From contig DBKW01000040.1 in NCBI GenBank assembly GCA_002298665.1, positions 1 through 27,923 of the forward strand: a stretch of DNA of 27,923 nt, written 5' to 3'. The notes beneath the pieces are model-generated. The model was not told where the DNA came from. It saw only the letters and a program-made list of their open reading frames with translations, and made no database searches. Both the position numbers and the translations under genes were made by a program. Shown here one piece after another: positions 1-6,672 of this stretch. Every line of letters begins with the position of its first letter. Position 1 is the stretch's first letter. The DNA is from Verrucomicrobia bacterium UBA740. GTDB taxonomy: Bacteria; Verrucomicrobiota; Kiritimatiellia; RFP12; UBA1067.

Positions 1-40
1 GTAGAGAATGCAGAATGGGGGATGCCGCCTTGGTGCAACG

Positions 41-68
41 GGCCGCAGGGGACTGCGGCCCCTACCAT
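41..68. repeat. Dispersed hairpin repeat, copy A
   Basis: The unit begins with a perfect 8-bp inverted repeat (GGCCGCAG / CTGCGGCC, 41-48 and 53-60) around a GGGA loop, which fits the GNRA tetraloop class, and continues with CCTACCAT. A second copy lies 114 bp downstream with two substitutions. Its function is unknown; it resembles REP-like intergenic palindromic repeats. Confidence 0.75.
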
Positions 69-154
69 TGGACGGTCTAAGGGCCCCCCTAGTCTACATT
101 TTCTACATTCTCTACACGGTTAAATTACCCCCTGCCAGGGTTGGGAGCGGGGCG

Positions 155-182
155 GGCCGCAGGGGATTGCGGTCCCTACCAT
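155..182. repeat. Dispersed hairpin repeat, copy B
   Basis: This is a second copy of the 28-bp unit at 41-68. It differs by two C-to-T changes, both in the 3' arm. Each change turns a G-C pair into a G-U wobble when the unit is read as + strand RNA, so the stem and the GGGA loop survive. Confidence 0.75.
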
Positions 183-225
183 ACGAGGGTAGGGGCGGCT
201 CGTGCGAAACGCGTGGTGGAACGTT

Positions 226-246
226 AGGGGAGCCTTTGTCTCCCCT
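226..246. terminator. Possible terminator-like hairpin
   Basis: A perfect 7-bp GC-rich stem (AGGGGAG / CTCCCCT) surrounds a 7-nt loop and is followed by CGGAGTTTATT. The T-run is weak, so it may be part of the local repeat family instead of a terminator of a gene to the left. Confidence 0.3.
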
Positions 247-412
247 CGGAGTTTATTCCACATTATCCATATTCCCTACACCGTTAAACCCCGTGCCGCA
301 GAGGACTGGGTGGGACAAGTAGGTCGGGCAGGATAGGTGGAGCGGGGTGTGGGTGCGGCGGGAAACGATGTGGCGCAGCCGGTTTGGCTCTCCGCACGTC
401 GGAAAATACCTA

Positions 413-442
413 TTGATTTCAAACCCTTCGGCATGGTATAAT
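413..442 (+). promoter_or_regulatory. Promoter, extended -10 (leaderless start)
   Basis: A -35-like TTGATT (413-418), an 18-bp spacer and TATAAT (437-442) preceded by TGG form a strong sigma-70-type extended -10 promoter. The expected start point, about 7 nt past the -10 box, falls on the ATG at 449, so the transcript would have essentially no leader. Confidence 0.75.
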
Positions 443-448
443 ACGAGT

Positions 449-676
449 ATGAAAGTGAATAAACCGATAGCTTCTCCGGCGGGCACCGTGCGCGAAGGCG
501 GCGCGACAATCGCCGATCGTTTCAAATTGGATACGATAGAGTCCGCGAAGCCTGCGCGGACCACGGGCAAGACGTCCGCGGCGGTCGCGCTTGCGGCGGC
601 GGTCGTCGGCTTGGCGTTGGCGGGCGGTCTCGTGTTCGTCTTGTACGGACACCTGGAATTCCTGTCGAGCATCTGA
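449..676 (+). CDS. Small single-pass membrane protein, function unknown
   Basis: This encodes a 75-residue protein that I do not recognise. Residues 1-42 are polar, with Lys, Arg and Thr. Residues 43-66 form one hydrophobic Ala/Val/Leu/Gly membrane helix, followed by a short tail YGHLEFLSSI. The ATG at 449 was chosen over an in-frame one at 347 because the promoter -10 box (437-442) lies directly in front of it, which would make the message leaderless; no Shine-Dalgarno is present. It is the first gene of an operon with nadC, whose ATG lies 11 bp downstream. Topology is probably N-in with a short outer tail, but that is an inference. Confidence 0.6.
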   Translation: MKVNKPIASPAGTVREGGATIADRFKLDTIESAKPARTTGKTSAAVALAAAVVGLALAGGLVFVLYGHLEFLSSI

Positions 677-687
677 AGAGACGCGCC

Positions 688-1578
688 ATGAAGGATGTCA
701 TGCGTTCAACGCGTGCGCAAGCGGCTGTCCGGCTTGCGCTGGACGAGGATTTGGCCGATGCGGAAAACGCCGCGGCGACGGACTGGTGCGACGCGACGAG
801 CGAGGCGCTGGTGGATCCCGACGTCGTGGCGACGGGCGAGATTTACGCCAAGGGAACCGGGTGCGTCGTGGCGGGGGCGACGGTGGCGAAGGCCGTTCTG
901 CGGGCGGTGGACCCGAAGATCCGCGTGAAGATTCTCAAGCCGGACGGGTCGGTCGTGAAGCCGAAGGAGCCGATACTCGTGTTCCGCGGCAAGGCGCGGT
1001 CCATCCTGGCGGCGGAGCGGACGGCGCTCAACTTCATGCAGCGCATGTGCGCGACGGCGACTTTGACGCGCAAGTTCGTCGAGGCGACGAAGAAGCGCGG
1101 CACGCTGATTCTGGATACGCGCAAGACGACGCCCGGGCTGCGCGTCTTCGAGAAGTACGCCGTTCTCTGCGGCGGGGGGACGAACCACCGCATGGGCATG
1201 TACGACCGCATCCTCATGAAGGACAACCACCGCCGTCTGTGGAAGGGGGGCGACCCGGACGAACTGGACCAGGCGGTCGTCGCCGCGCGCAAGGCCTTCC
1301 CCAAGCTCGCCGTCGAAGTCGAGGTGGAGTCGGTCCGGGAGTGCGCGAGCGCTTTGAAGGCGAAACCCGAATGGATCATGCTCGACAACATGGACATTGC
1401 GGACATGAAGAAGTGCGTGAAGATGTGCCGCGGCATTTCCAAGACGGAGGCCTCGGGCGGGATTACGCTCGACCGCGCGAAAGAAGTGGCGGCGACGGGC
1501 GTGACGGCCATATCGCTCGGCTGCCTGACGCACAGCGCCGGTTCGGTCGACCTTTCACTCGAATGGCGCACGGTTTGA
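688..1578 (+). CDS. nadC: Quinolinate phosphoribosyltransferase (NadC)
   Basis: This 296-residue enzyme converts quinolinate and PRPP to nicotinate mononucleotide, CO2 and pyrophosphate in de novo NAD synthesis in the cytosol. Family hallmarks are present: LDTRKTTPGLR (about 142-152), NHRMGMYDRILMKDNH (about 166-181) for substrate and PRPP binding, the VEVEVES strand, MLDNM, and a C-terminal ASGGI followed by LTHSAGSVDLSLE. Length is normal for the family. It follows the small membrane protein by 11 bp and overlaps coaX by 16 bp. The partner gene nadB is at 22061, more than 20 kb away in another operon; nadA is not in the window. Confidence 0.97.
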   Translation: MKDVMRSTRAQAAVRLALDEDLADAENAAATDWCDATSEALVDPDVVATGEIYAKGTGCVVAGATVAKAVLRAVDPKIRVKILKPDGSVVKPKEPILVFRGKARSILAAERTALNFMQRMCATATLTRKFVEATKKRGTLILDTRKTTPGLRVFEKYAVLCGGGTNHRMGMYDRILMKDNHRRLWKGGDPDELDQAVVAARKAFPKLAVEVEVESVRECASALKAKPEWIMLDNMDIADMKKCVKMCRGISKTEASGGITLDRAKEVAATGVTAISLGCLTHSAGSVDLSLEWRTV

Positions 1579-2330
1579 GAATTCTCGTCGTCGACGTCGG
1601 GAACACGTCGACGGCGCTCGGGCAGTGGGAAGACGGGCGGATAACGGCAACCGCCCATTGCGACGGCGGGTACGAGGAGGCCGCGGAGCAGATCCGCGCG
1701 TGGCAGGCGGCGCGTCCGTTCGGCGCGCTCGCCTATGTCTCCGTCGTGCCGGCGGTGGACGCGGCCTGGCGGAAGCTCGCGGAAGAGTCGGGTCTGCCGT
1801 TCCATGCGCTCGATCTGGACGCCTTCAAGCGCGCCTTGCCGCAGGTGACGTTCGACTATCCGCGCCCGGAGACAATCGGGCGGGACCGTCTGGCGGACGC
1901 GGCGGGGGCGGTTCTGAAGTACGGCACGCCCGTGCTGGTCATGGACTTCGGGACGGCGTTCACGGCGGCGGTCGTCACTTCGGACGGCGTCTGGCGGGGC
2001 GGGGTCATCGCGCCCGGCTTTCCGCTCATGCGGGACTATCTTTACGAGCGCACGGCGCAATTGCCGCGGCTCGATCTGGGCGCGTCGGACGTGCCGAAGA
2101 TCGGACGCTCGACGGAGGAAGCCATGCGTTTCGGCATGCTCGTGGGGTACCGCGGCATGGTGCGGGAGATCGTTTCGGAACTCCTGCGGAACTTCAAGGA
2201 ACCTTTTACGCTGGTCGCGACGGGCGGATTTTCGCGGAATGCCGCGGCGGGAATCGGATTTCCCGTCACCGTCGATCCGACATTGACACTTTATGGAGCT
2301 GCTTCGCTATGCGCGCAAAGTCTTTCCTGA
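1563..2330 (+). CDS. coaX: Type III pantothenate kinase (CoaX)
   Basis: This 255-residue kinase phosphorylates pantothenate, the first step of coenzyme A synthesis. Type III kinases belong to the ASKHA fold and are insensitive to CoA feedback. Visible motifs are VDVGNT near the N terminus (phosphate 1 loop, Asp11), IGRDRLADA (about 105-113), DFGTAFTA (about 128-135) and GGVIAPG. Length matches the usual ~255. The ATG at 1563 overlaps the end of nadC by 16 bp; a TTG at 1573 is a possible alternative start giving a 3-residue shorter protein. Overlaps on both sides indicate translational coupling in a cofactor-biosynthesis operon. Confidence 0.95.
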   Translation: MAHGLRILVVDVGNTSTALGQWEDGRITATAHCDGGYEEAAEQIRAWQAARPFGALAYVSVVPAVDAAWRKLAEESGLPFHALDLDAFKRALPQVTFDYPRPETIGRDRLADAAGAVLKYGTPVLVMDFGTAFTAAVVTSDGVWRGGVIAPGFPLMRDYLYERTAQLPRLDLGASDVPKIGRSTEEAMRFGMLVGYRGMVREIVSELLRNFKEPFTLVATGGFSRNAAAGIGFPVTVDPTLTLYGAASLCAQSLS

Positions 2331-2833
2331 TTGGGGCGCTTTTGGTCCTTTCGGCACTTTCGGGGTGCGGTCCGTTCTGGGTCGATCCCTACATCACGGT
2401 GAAGGAGAGTCCGCTCAACTGGGTGGACATCCACTACTACAACACGAACCGCAAGCCGATCCGGCGCGTGGCGGTCTACATCAACGGACTGGGGCTTGTC
2501 GAACTGCGCAAGGGCACGAGCGACCGCGTATCGAACGATTTCGCCAAGTCCTTCAAGTCTGAGACGTGGCGGGACATCCGCACGCAGCGCCTGTATACGG
2601 ACCCGAAGCACGTGAACGACCTCTTCCAGAATCTCGTCAACCACGGGCTTCTGGACAAGGAGAAGACGTTCAAGGGGTCCGACAAGGAGAAATTCGACCG
2701 GTTCATCGCGGTCAAGGCGAACATCAACAACAATACCTACTCGGAGACGCAGAACATCTTTGAAGTCGACCCGGATCTCGCCGAGCAGCTTCTGGACGTC
2801 GTCCGCGAATTCGACAATCCGACTTTGCGCTGA
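2309..2833 (+). CDS. Predicted lipoprotein, function unknown
   Basis: This encodes 174 residues, beginning with a lipoprotein signal peptide: MRAK, a hydrophobic stretch, then the lipobox LSGC at about 17-20 with Cys20 as the acylated residue. The mature part is hydrophilic with mixed charges and contains a WVDIHYYNTNRKPIRRVAVYING segment (given here in outline: aromatic, then basic) suggestive of a small beta-sandwich, and a helical C-terminal half. I do not recognise the family. The ATG at 2309 overlaps the last 22 bp of coaX. The secreted serine hydrolase that follows after 32 bp suggests an envelope role, but nothing more specific can be said. Confidence 0.75.
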   Translation: MRAKSFLIGALLVLSALSGCGPFWVDPYITVKESPLNWVDIHYYNTNRKPIRRVAVYINGLGLVELRKGTSDRVSNDFAKSFKSETWRDIRTQRLYTDPKHVNDLFQNLVNHGLLDKEKTFKGSDKEKFDRFIAVKANINNNTYSETQNIFEVDPDLAEQLLDVVREFDNPTLR

Positions 2834-2865
2834 TTGGTTTCACACACCTAAAAAGGAGAAAAGAA

Positions 2866-4119
2866 ATGAAAAGACTGATTCTGAGCGCCGCGCTGACCGT
2901 GGCTTCCATTTGCGCCGGCTACGGCGCGGCAAACGGGGCGTACGATTCGCTGACGGGCGGCAAGGCTTCCGGCACGACGTTCATGAAGGACGCGCTCGCG
3001 CCGTACGTGGAAAGCGGCGCGCTCCCCGGGGCCATTTCGATCCTCTACAAGGACGGCGTGGAGGAGGTCGCCTGCGTCGGCTACGCGGATGTCGCGGCAA
3101 AGCGCGCAATCACGCCGGACGACGTGTACATGCAGTGCTCGCAGACGAAGGGCTTCTGCGGCGTCACGATCGCGAAGCTGGTGGAGGAAGGCAAGATTTC
3201 GCTCGACGATCCCGTGTCGAAGTACCTGCCGGAGTTCAAGACGCTCTGGGTGGACGCGGGGGAGACGAACGGGGTGCGCACGCTCGTGAAGGCGAAAAAC
3301 GTCCTGACGGTCCGCATGGTGCTCAACCACACGGGCGGTTTCCCGTTCGAGATCAGCGCCAAGCAGTGGAACATCAAGGGCGGCGGCTGGTCGGGCGGCG
3401 CGCCTTTGCGCCAGGTGGCGGCAATCGCCGCGTCCGCGCCGCTTCTTTTCGAGCCCGGCACGCGGGAGCAGTACTCCAACACGGGCATCGACATCGGCGC
3501 GGCGGTCGTGGAGATCGTGACGGGCATGCATTGGGAGGACTACCTCCAGAAGACGGTGCTGGATCCGCTCGGCATGAAGGCGACGACGTTCTGGCCTACG
3601 GACAAGCAGCTCGCGACGCTGGTGGAAAGCTACACGGCGCATGGCGACAAGCCGGCGACCTACCTCTACGAGCATGGCTGGGAGCAGCGTCCGTACAACG
3701 ACCGCGGGCGCATCTTCGCTTCGGCGGGCGCGGGACTCTGGACGACGGCGCGCGACCAGGTCAAGTTCTACAAGATGCTGATGAATCTGGGCGTGGGCGA
3801 GAACGGGGTGCGCATCCTGAAGGAAGAGACGGTCAAGAACCTGCTTGCCGTCTCGACGCGTCCGGCGGGGCTGGGCGGCTATTCGCTTGGACTTGCCGCG
3901 CCGGTCAAGGACGGAGAGGACCAGTGGTTCGGGCACGGTGGCGCGTGGGGCACGGACTGCTCGGTGAACTGGCACAAGAAGCAGCTCAAGCTCTGGGTCG
4001 TGCAGCTCGAGGAGGGCCCGCGTCCGTGGGACGCGAAACGCGCGGACGCCGCGAACGCCTTCTTCAAGACGAAGATCGACAGTTCCGCCACGGACGCCTA
4101 CACGGGCCGCACGAAGTAA
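2866..4119 (+). CDS. Secreted beta-lactamase-family serine hydrolase
   Basis: This 417-residue protein has an N-terminal signal peptide (MKRL followed by a hydrophobic stretch, cleavage probably near residue 20-24). It shows the three active-site elements of the class C beta-lactamase/esterase/DD-peptidase superfamily: SQTK (S92 nucleophile, K95), YSN (203-205) and HGG (357-359). Such proteins include esterases and D-amino-acid peptidases, so resistance to beta-lactams should not be assumed. A clear ribosome binding site (AAAGGAG) precedes the ATG. The gene is 32 bp after the lipoprotein gene and 2 bp before the phosphatase gene. The likely location is periplasm or outside. Confidence 0.88.
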   Translation: MKRLILSAALTVASICAGYGAANGAYDSLTGGKASGTTFMKDALAPYVESGALPGAISILYKDGVEEVACVGYADVAAKRAITPDDVYMQCSQTKGFCGVTIAKLVEEGKISLDDPVSKYLPEFKTLWVDAGETNGVRTLVKAKNVLTVRMVLNHTGGFPFEISAKQWNIKGGGWSGGAPLRQVAAIAASAPLLFEPGTREQYSNTGIDIGAAVVEIVTGMHWEDYLQKTVLDPLGMKATTFWPTDKQLATLVESYTAHGDKPATYLYEHGWEQRPYNDRGRIFASAGAGLWTTARDQVKFYKMLMNLGVGENGVRILKEETVKNLLAVSTRPAGLGGYSLGLAAPVKDGEDQWFGHGGAWGTDCSVNWHKKQLKLWVVQLEEGPRPWDAKRADAANAFFKTKIDSSATDAYTGRTK

Positions 4120-4121
4120 GC

Positions 4122-4844
4122 ATGGTGAATCTTGACGACATTCGCCGCGAATTGGGGGAGGGGAACCGCGTTCTCCTCCTCGTTCGTCACGGCGAAAGGC
4201 CTCAAATCGACAATGAAGACCCGACGTTCGGCGCGGCGTTGCCCCTGACGGCCGCCGGGCGCGAGATGAGTAGGGCGTTCGGCGCGGCGTTGAAGGGGAG
4301 CGCCGCGGATGTGCGATTCCGGGCAAGTCCGCTCTTGCGGACGGTGCAGACCGCGGCGTTTATCGCCGAAGGCATGGGTCTGGGGACGCCGGAGATTCCG
4401 ACCGACCCGGTCGTCGGCAATTCCTGCGCGTTCGTCGCCGACGAGCACGAGGTCTGGGAAGTGTTCCGGGACGGGGCGTTTTTCGCGCGGATGGACGAGT
4501 ATCTGCATACCGGACGCCAACGCGGGTTCCATCCGCTCGCCTCGGCCGCGGCGAATTACGAGCGTGAACAGTTGGCGCGCTTCACGACGGGGCAATTGGG
4601 CATTTTCACGACGCACGACCTCTATATCGCCGCGTATTTGCACGCCAAAGGGGTGAAAACGGACTTTTCGCGCGCCGATTGGCCGCGTTTTCTGGACGCC
4701 GCGGCGCTGATTGGGACGCCGGACGGCGCGTGGCGCACGGAATATGTCCGTTCGGGCTTCTCGGACGGCATTTGCGGGGTGCGGAGCGTTCCGGCGTCAC
4801 CCCGTTCTACTGGAACGGTCACCCCGTTCTACCGGGAGAGTTGA
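4122..4844 (+). CDS. Histidine phosphatase superfamily protein
   Basis: This encodes 240 residues of the phosphoglycerate mutase-like (histidine phosphatase) superfamily. The RHGER motif (22-26, His23 the phospho-acceptor) follows a hydrophobic strand, SPLLRTVQTA (69-78) supplies the second Arg, and TTHDLY (163-168, His165) the second His. The substrate cannot be read from the sequence. The start is 2 bp after the preceding stop. The C-terminal ~16 residues are encoded by a 22-bp tandem repeat (from about 4786), so the original end of the protein may have been shorter and extended by the repeat. The -35 box for the next operon overlaps its stop codon. Confidence 0.85.
   Translation: MVNLDDIRRELGEGNRVLLLVRHGERPQIDNEDPTFGAALPLTAAGREMSRAFGAALKGSAADVRFRASPLLRTVQTAAFIAEGMGLGTPEIPTDPVVGNSCAFVADEHEVWEVFRDGAFFARMDEYLHTGRQRGFHPLASAAANYEREQLARFTTGQLGIFTTHDLYIAAYLHAKGVKTDFSRADWPRFLDAAALIGTPDGAWRTEYVRSGFSDGICGVRSVPASPRSTGTVTPFYRES
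4786..4838. repeat. 22-bp-period tandem/inverted repeat
   Basis: GTCACCCCGTTCTAC occurs at 4796 and again at 4818, a period of exactly 22 bp. The segment also contains CGTTCC (4787-4792) facing GGAACG (4812-4817), and GAACGG facing CCGTTC, so alternative hairpins can form. Read on the minus strand, the unit shares about 16 of 22 positions with the 22-bp repeat at 27883-27918. It lies inside the 3' end of the phosphatase gene, just upstream of the pseudopilin operon promoter. Confidence 0.7.
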
Positions 4845-4869
4845 GTTGCATGCCGGAGTATGGTATAAT
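4841..4869 (+). promoter_or_regulatory. Promoter of the pseudopilin operon
   Basis: TTGAGT (4841-4846), a 17-bp spacer and TATAAT (4864-4869) preceded by TGG form an extended -10 promoter. Transcription should start near 4876, giving a leader of about 83 nt before gspG. Confidence 0.8.
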
Positions 4870-4875
4870 AAGCAG

Positions 4876-4958
4876 GTGTTTGATTGGGTAGAGGACGCAG
4901 GTCCGTCACCCATCGGGGCGCGGCGTCTGCCGCGGCATAAATAAAGGAAAAGGTTCAT
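4876..4958 (+). promoter_or_regulatory. Structured 5' leader of gspG
   Basis: The leader can form two hairpins. The first uses GGGT and GGAC (4886-4889, 4893-4896) with GTCC and ACCC (4901-4904, 4908-4911), separated by a symmetrical 3 x 3 internal loop. The second is CGCGGC / GCCGCG (4919-4924, 4929-4934) around a GTCT loop. An A/G-rich ribosome binding region (AAAGGAAAAGG) follows. No known riboswitch class is recognised; a role in mRNA stability or attenuation is only a suggestion. Confidence 0.4.
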
Positions 4959-5378
4959 ATGACAGCAAAGAACATGATGAAGGCGGCCCAGCGGGGTTTT
5001 ACGCTCGTGGAACTTCTGGTGGTCGTCGCCATTCTCGGCGTGTTGGCGACGATAGCCATCCAGAACATCAACGAACATTTGGATAACGCGAACAAGACGG
5101 CGGCCAAGTCGTCCGTCGACTCCATCGACGGGGCGGTGCTGAGCTACAAGATCAAGCACGGCAAGCTGCCGAGCGAACTGCGCGACCTCATCAAGGACGA
5201 GGGCGAGGACGGTCCGATCTTGAAGGGCGGCGAAGGCGCACTGTTCGACCCGTGGAACAACGAGTACAGGTTCGAGAAGAACGGGCGCAAGTACGCGGTC
5301 GTTTGCGCCGGCATGGACGGCGAATTCGGCACGGATGACGACATCCGCAGCGACAAGACCGAGAAGAAGGCCAAATAA
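4959..5378 (+). CDS. gspG: Type II secretion major pseudopilin (GspG-like)
   Basis: This 139-residue protein has a class III prepilin signal, with a 13-residue basic leader ending in Gly13, then FTLVELL with the conserved Glu at +5 (Glu18) and a hydrophobic helix to about residue 37. The C-terminal domain has FDPWNNEYRF followed by a D-G-E-F-G-TDDDI loop that matches the calcium-binding region of GspG. GspG subunits assemble into the periplasmic pseudopilus that pushes substrates through the secretin. It is the first gene of a GHIJK cluster, behind its own promoter and a structured leader. The secretin is at 16623. Confidence 0.93.
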   Translation: MTAKNMMKAAQRGFTLVELLVVVAILGVLATIAIQNINEHLDNANKTAAKSSVDSIDGAVLSYKIKHGKLPSELRDLIKDEGEDGPILKGGEGALFDPWNNEYRFEKNGRKYAVVCAGMDGEFGTDDDIRSDKTEKKAK

Positions 5379-5407
5379 GCGCGCGCCCGGGGCGGAATGA
5401 CGCGAAC

Positions 5408-6220
5408 ATGCGCCGCGGTTTCACGCTGATAGAACTGCTCGTCGTCATCGCCATACTGGCGGCGATGATGGGGGTCGCGACCGTTTCGTTTTCGTCCGGC
5501 CGCGGCGCTTTTCGCCTGAAAGGGGCGGCGCGGGACGTGTTCGCCGCGATCCGGCAGGCGCGGTCCATCGCGCTCGTCACGCAAAAGCCGTGCATCATCA
5601 CCTACGGGGAAACTTCCCGGGGCGATACGGTCTGCGCGCAGGTCACGCTCACGGGCACGGAACTCATGAACGACACCGGTCCCCAGACGGCGTGGACGCT
5701 TTCGGGCGAGCCCGTTCTCGTCGGCGGCGACGAGGAGGAACTCCGGCAAGAAGCGGAAGATCCGGCCGCGCCGCCCCCCGCGGGCGGACACACCGTCGCC
5801 GAGGCGCTGTTTCCGTCCATTTCGGAAGAGGTGCTGGAAGGCATACGGCTAAAAGTCGTTTCGGGAGAGGAAAATCTGCCGCTCAGCGAAGGCGAGACCG
5901 AAATGCGGCGGGCGCGCACCTCCATCTACTCCAATGTCGACTATCTGCTGGAGAAGTACAAGAAGGCGCGCGCGGACGAAAAGGCCGCCGCGGACGCGGC
6001 AAAGGCGGAATCCGACGCGGAGGAGCCGGCGCCAAGGGATGCGGCGGCGGCTTCCGGGCAGGAGGCGGTCAGTTTCGTGTGGCAGGTCAACGGACGGTGC
6101 GAGCCGCACCGGGTGTACGTGTATGCGGCGGGGTCCGAACCGCAGGACGGGCTCGTGATCGTCGTGGACCGCTTCGGCGCGGCCCAGGTGCTTTCCGGCG
6201 ACGAAGAAGGGCGGGAGTAG
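5408..6220 (+). CDS. gspH: Minor pseudopilin (GspH-like) with acidic Ala-rich insert
   Basis: This encodes 270 residues. The prepilin signal is very short: MRRG with cleavage after Gly4, then FTLIELL with Glu at +5. After the N-terminal helix it resembles GspH (about residues 35-65, FAAIRQARSIALVTQKP). It is longer than usual GspH (~160-190) because of a charged, Ala/Glu/Lys-rich stretch at about 100-215 that is likely helical or disordered. It ends with a strand-rich segment (VYVYAAG, LVIVVDRFGAAQVLSG). The gene follows gspG by 29 bp and precedes gspI by 3 bp. The H assignment rests on order and the N-terminal half; GspH versus a generic pseudopilin is not certain. Confidence 0.75.
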   Translation: MRRGFTLIELLVVIAILAAMMGVATVSFSSGRGAFRLKGAARDVFAAIRQARSIALVTQKPCIITYGETSRGDTVCAQVTLTGTELMNDTGPQTAWTLSGEPVLVGGDEEELRQEAEDPAAPPPAGGHTVAEALFPSISEEVLEGIRLKVVSGEENLPLSEGETEMRRARTSIYSNVDYLLEKYKKARADEKAAADAAKAESDAEEPAPRDAAAASGQEAVSFVWQVNGRCEPHRVYVYAAGSEPQDGLVIVVDRFGAAQVLSGDEEGRE

Positions 6221-6223
6221 GGC

Positions 6224-6670
6224 ATGCGCCGCGGTTTCACGCTATTGGAGGTTCTGATCGCCACGATCATCCTCGGGCTGGGGATTACGGGGCTTCTCGT
6301 TTCCATGTCGCAGGCGCAGGAATTGATGCTGTCGGCGACGCGGTTCCAGGCGGTGCAGGAAGTGATGGACATGGGGGATATGGCGTATCCGCTCGCCGAC
6401 GTGGAGAATCCGGACATGGATCTGGACGTGCCCGAGACGCGCGCAACGGAACTCTGGGACAAGATTTCGAAGATCCGCCTGACGCGCGAACAGGAAGAGA
6501 AATACCAGGGGTATACGTGGGAGCGGGAATGTCTCAACAAGACGGACACGGACGAAATCGCACGGCTCGGGGGGCTTTACGTCGTGCGCATAACGGTGCG
6601 CTGGGGCGACCGCTACCGGGGGCACGGCGAGCAGGAAAGCTACGTCACGTTGTGGCGCAAGGAGGACTAG
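6224..6670 (+). CDS. gspI: Minor pseudopilin (GspI-like)
   Basis: This 148-residue protein has the signal MRRG, then FTLLEVL with cleavage after Gly4 and Glu at +5, and a hydrophobic helix LIATIILGLGITGLLV. The C-terminal part is short and strand-rich (LYVVRITVRWGDR, ESYVTLWRKED), in keeping with GspI. GspI nucleates the pseudopilus tip together with GspJ and GspK; its position between the H-like and J-like genes supports the call. It lies 3 bp after gspH and 2 bp before gspJ, so translation is probably coupled. Confidence 0.78.
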   Translation: MRRGFTLLEVLIATIILGLGITGLLVSMSQAQELMLSATRFQAVQEVMDMGDMAYPLADVENPDMDLDVPETRATELWDKISKIRLTREQEEKYQGYTWERECLNKTDTDEIARLGGLYVVRITVRWGDRYRGHGEQESYVTLWRKED

Positions 6671-6672
6671 AC

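Larger units (their letters stand above)
1..448. other. Gene-free region with dispersed repeats at left edge
   Basis: I see no convincing gene here. The open frame from position 8 to 322 runs through duplicated repeat units and has no ribosome binding site. Two blocks are duplicated: a hairpin block (41-68 and 155-182) and a block around TCTACACGGTTAAA (about 94-140, with a diverged copy at about 257-298). The first 17 bases are also an imperfect inverted copy of 98-116. A promoter for the next gene lies at 413-442. Confidence 0.6.

Noticed and set aside
8..322. 104-residue open frame at the left edge
   Set aside because: It covers two copies each of two non-coding repeats and has no start signal; composition is unlike the window's real genes.
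843..2060. Long minus-strand open frame opposite nadC and coaX (also 10044-11981 opposite thi genes)
   Set aside because: These are shadows produced by GC-rich third positions; they are Arg-rich, without motifs, while the + strand frames match known enzymes fully.
2866..4119. Antibiotic-resistance beta-lactamase
   Set aside because: The superfamily motifs (SxxK, YSN, HGG) are shared with esterases and peptidases; nothing shows lactam specificity.
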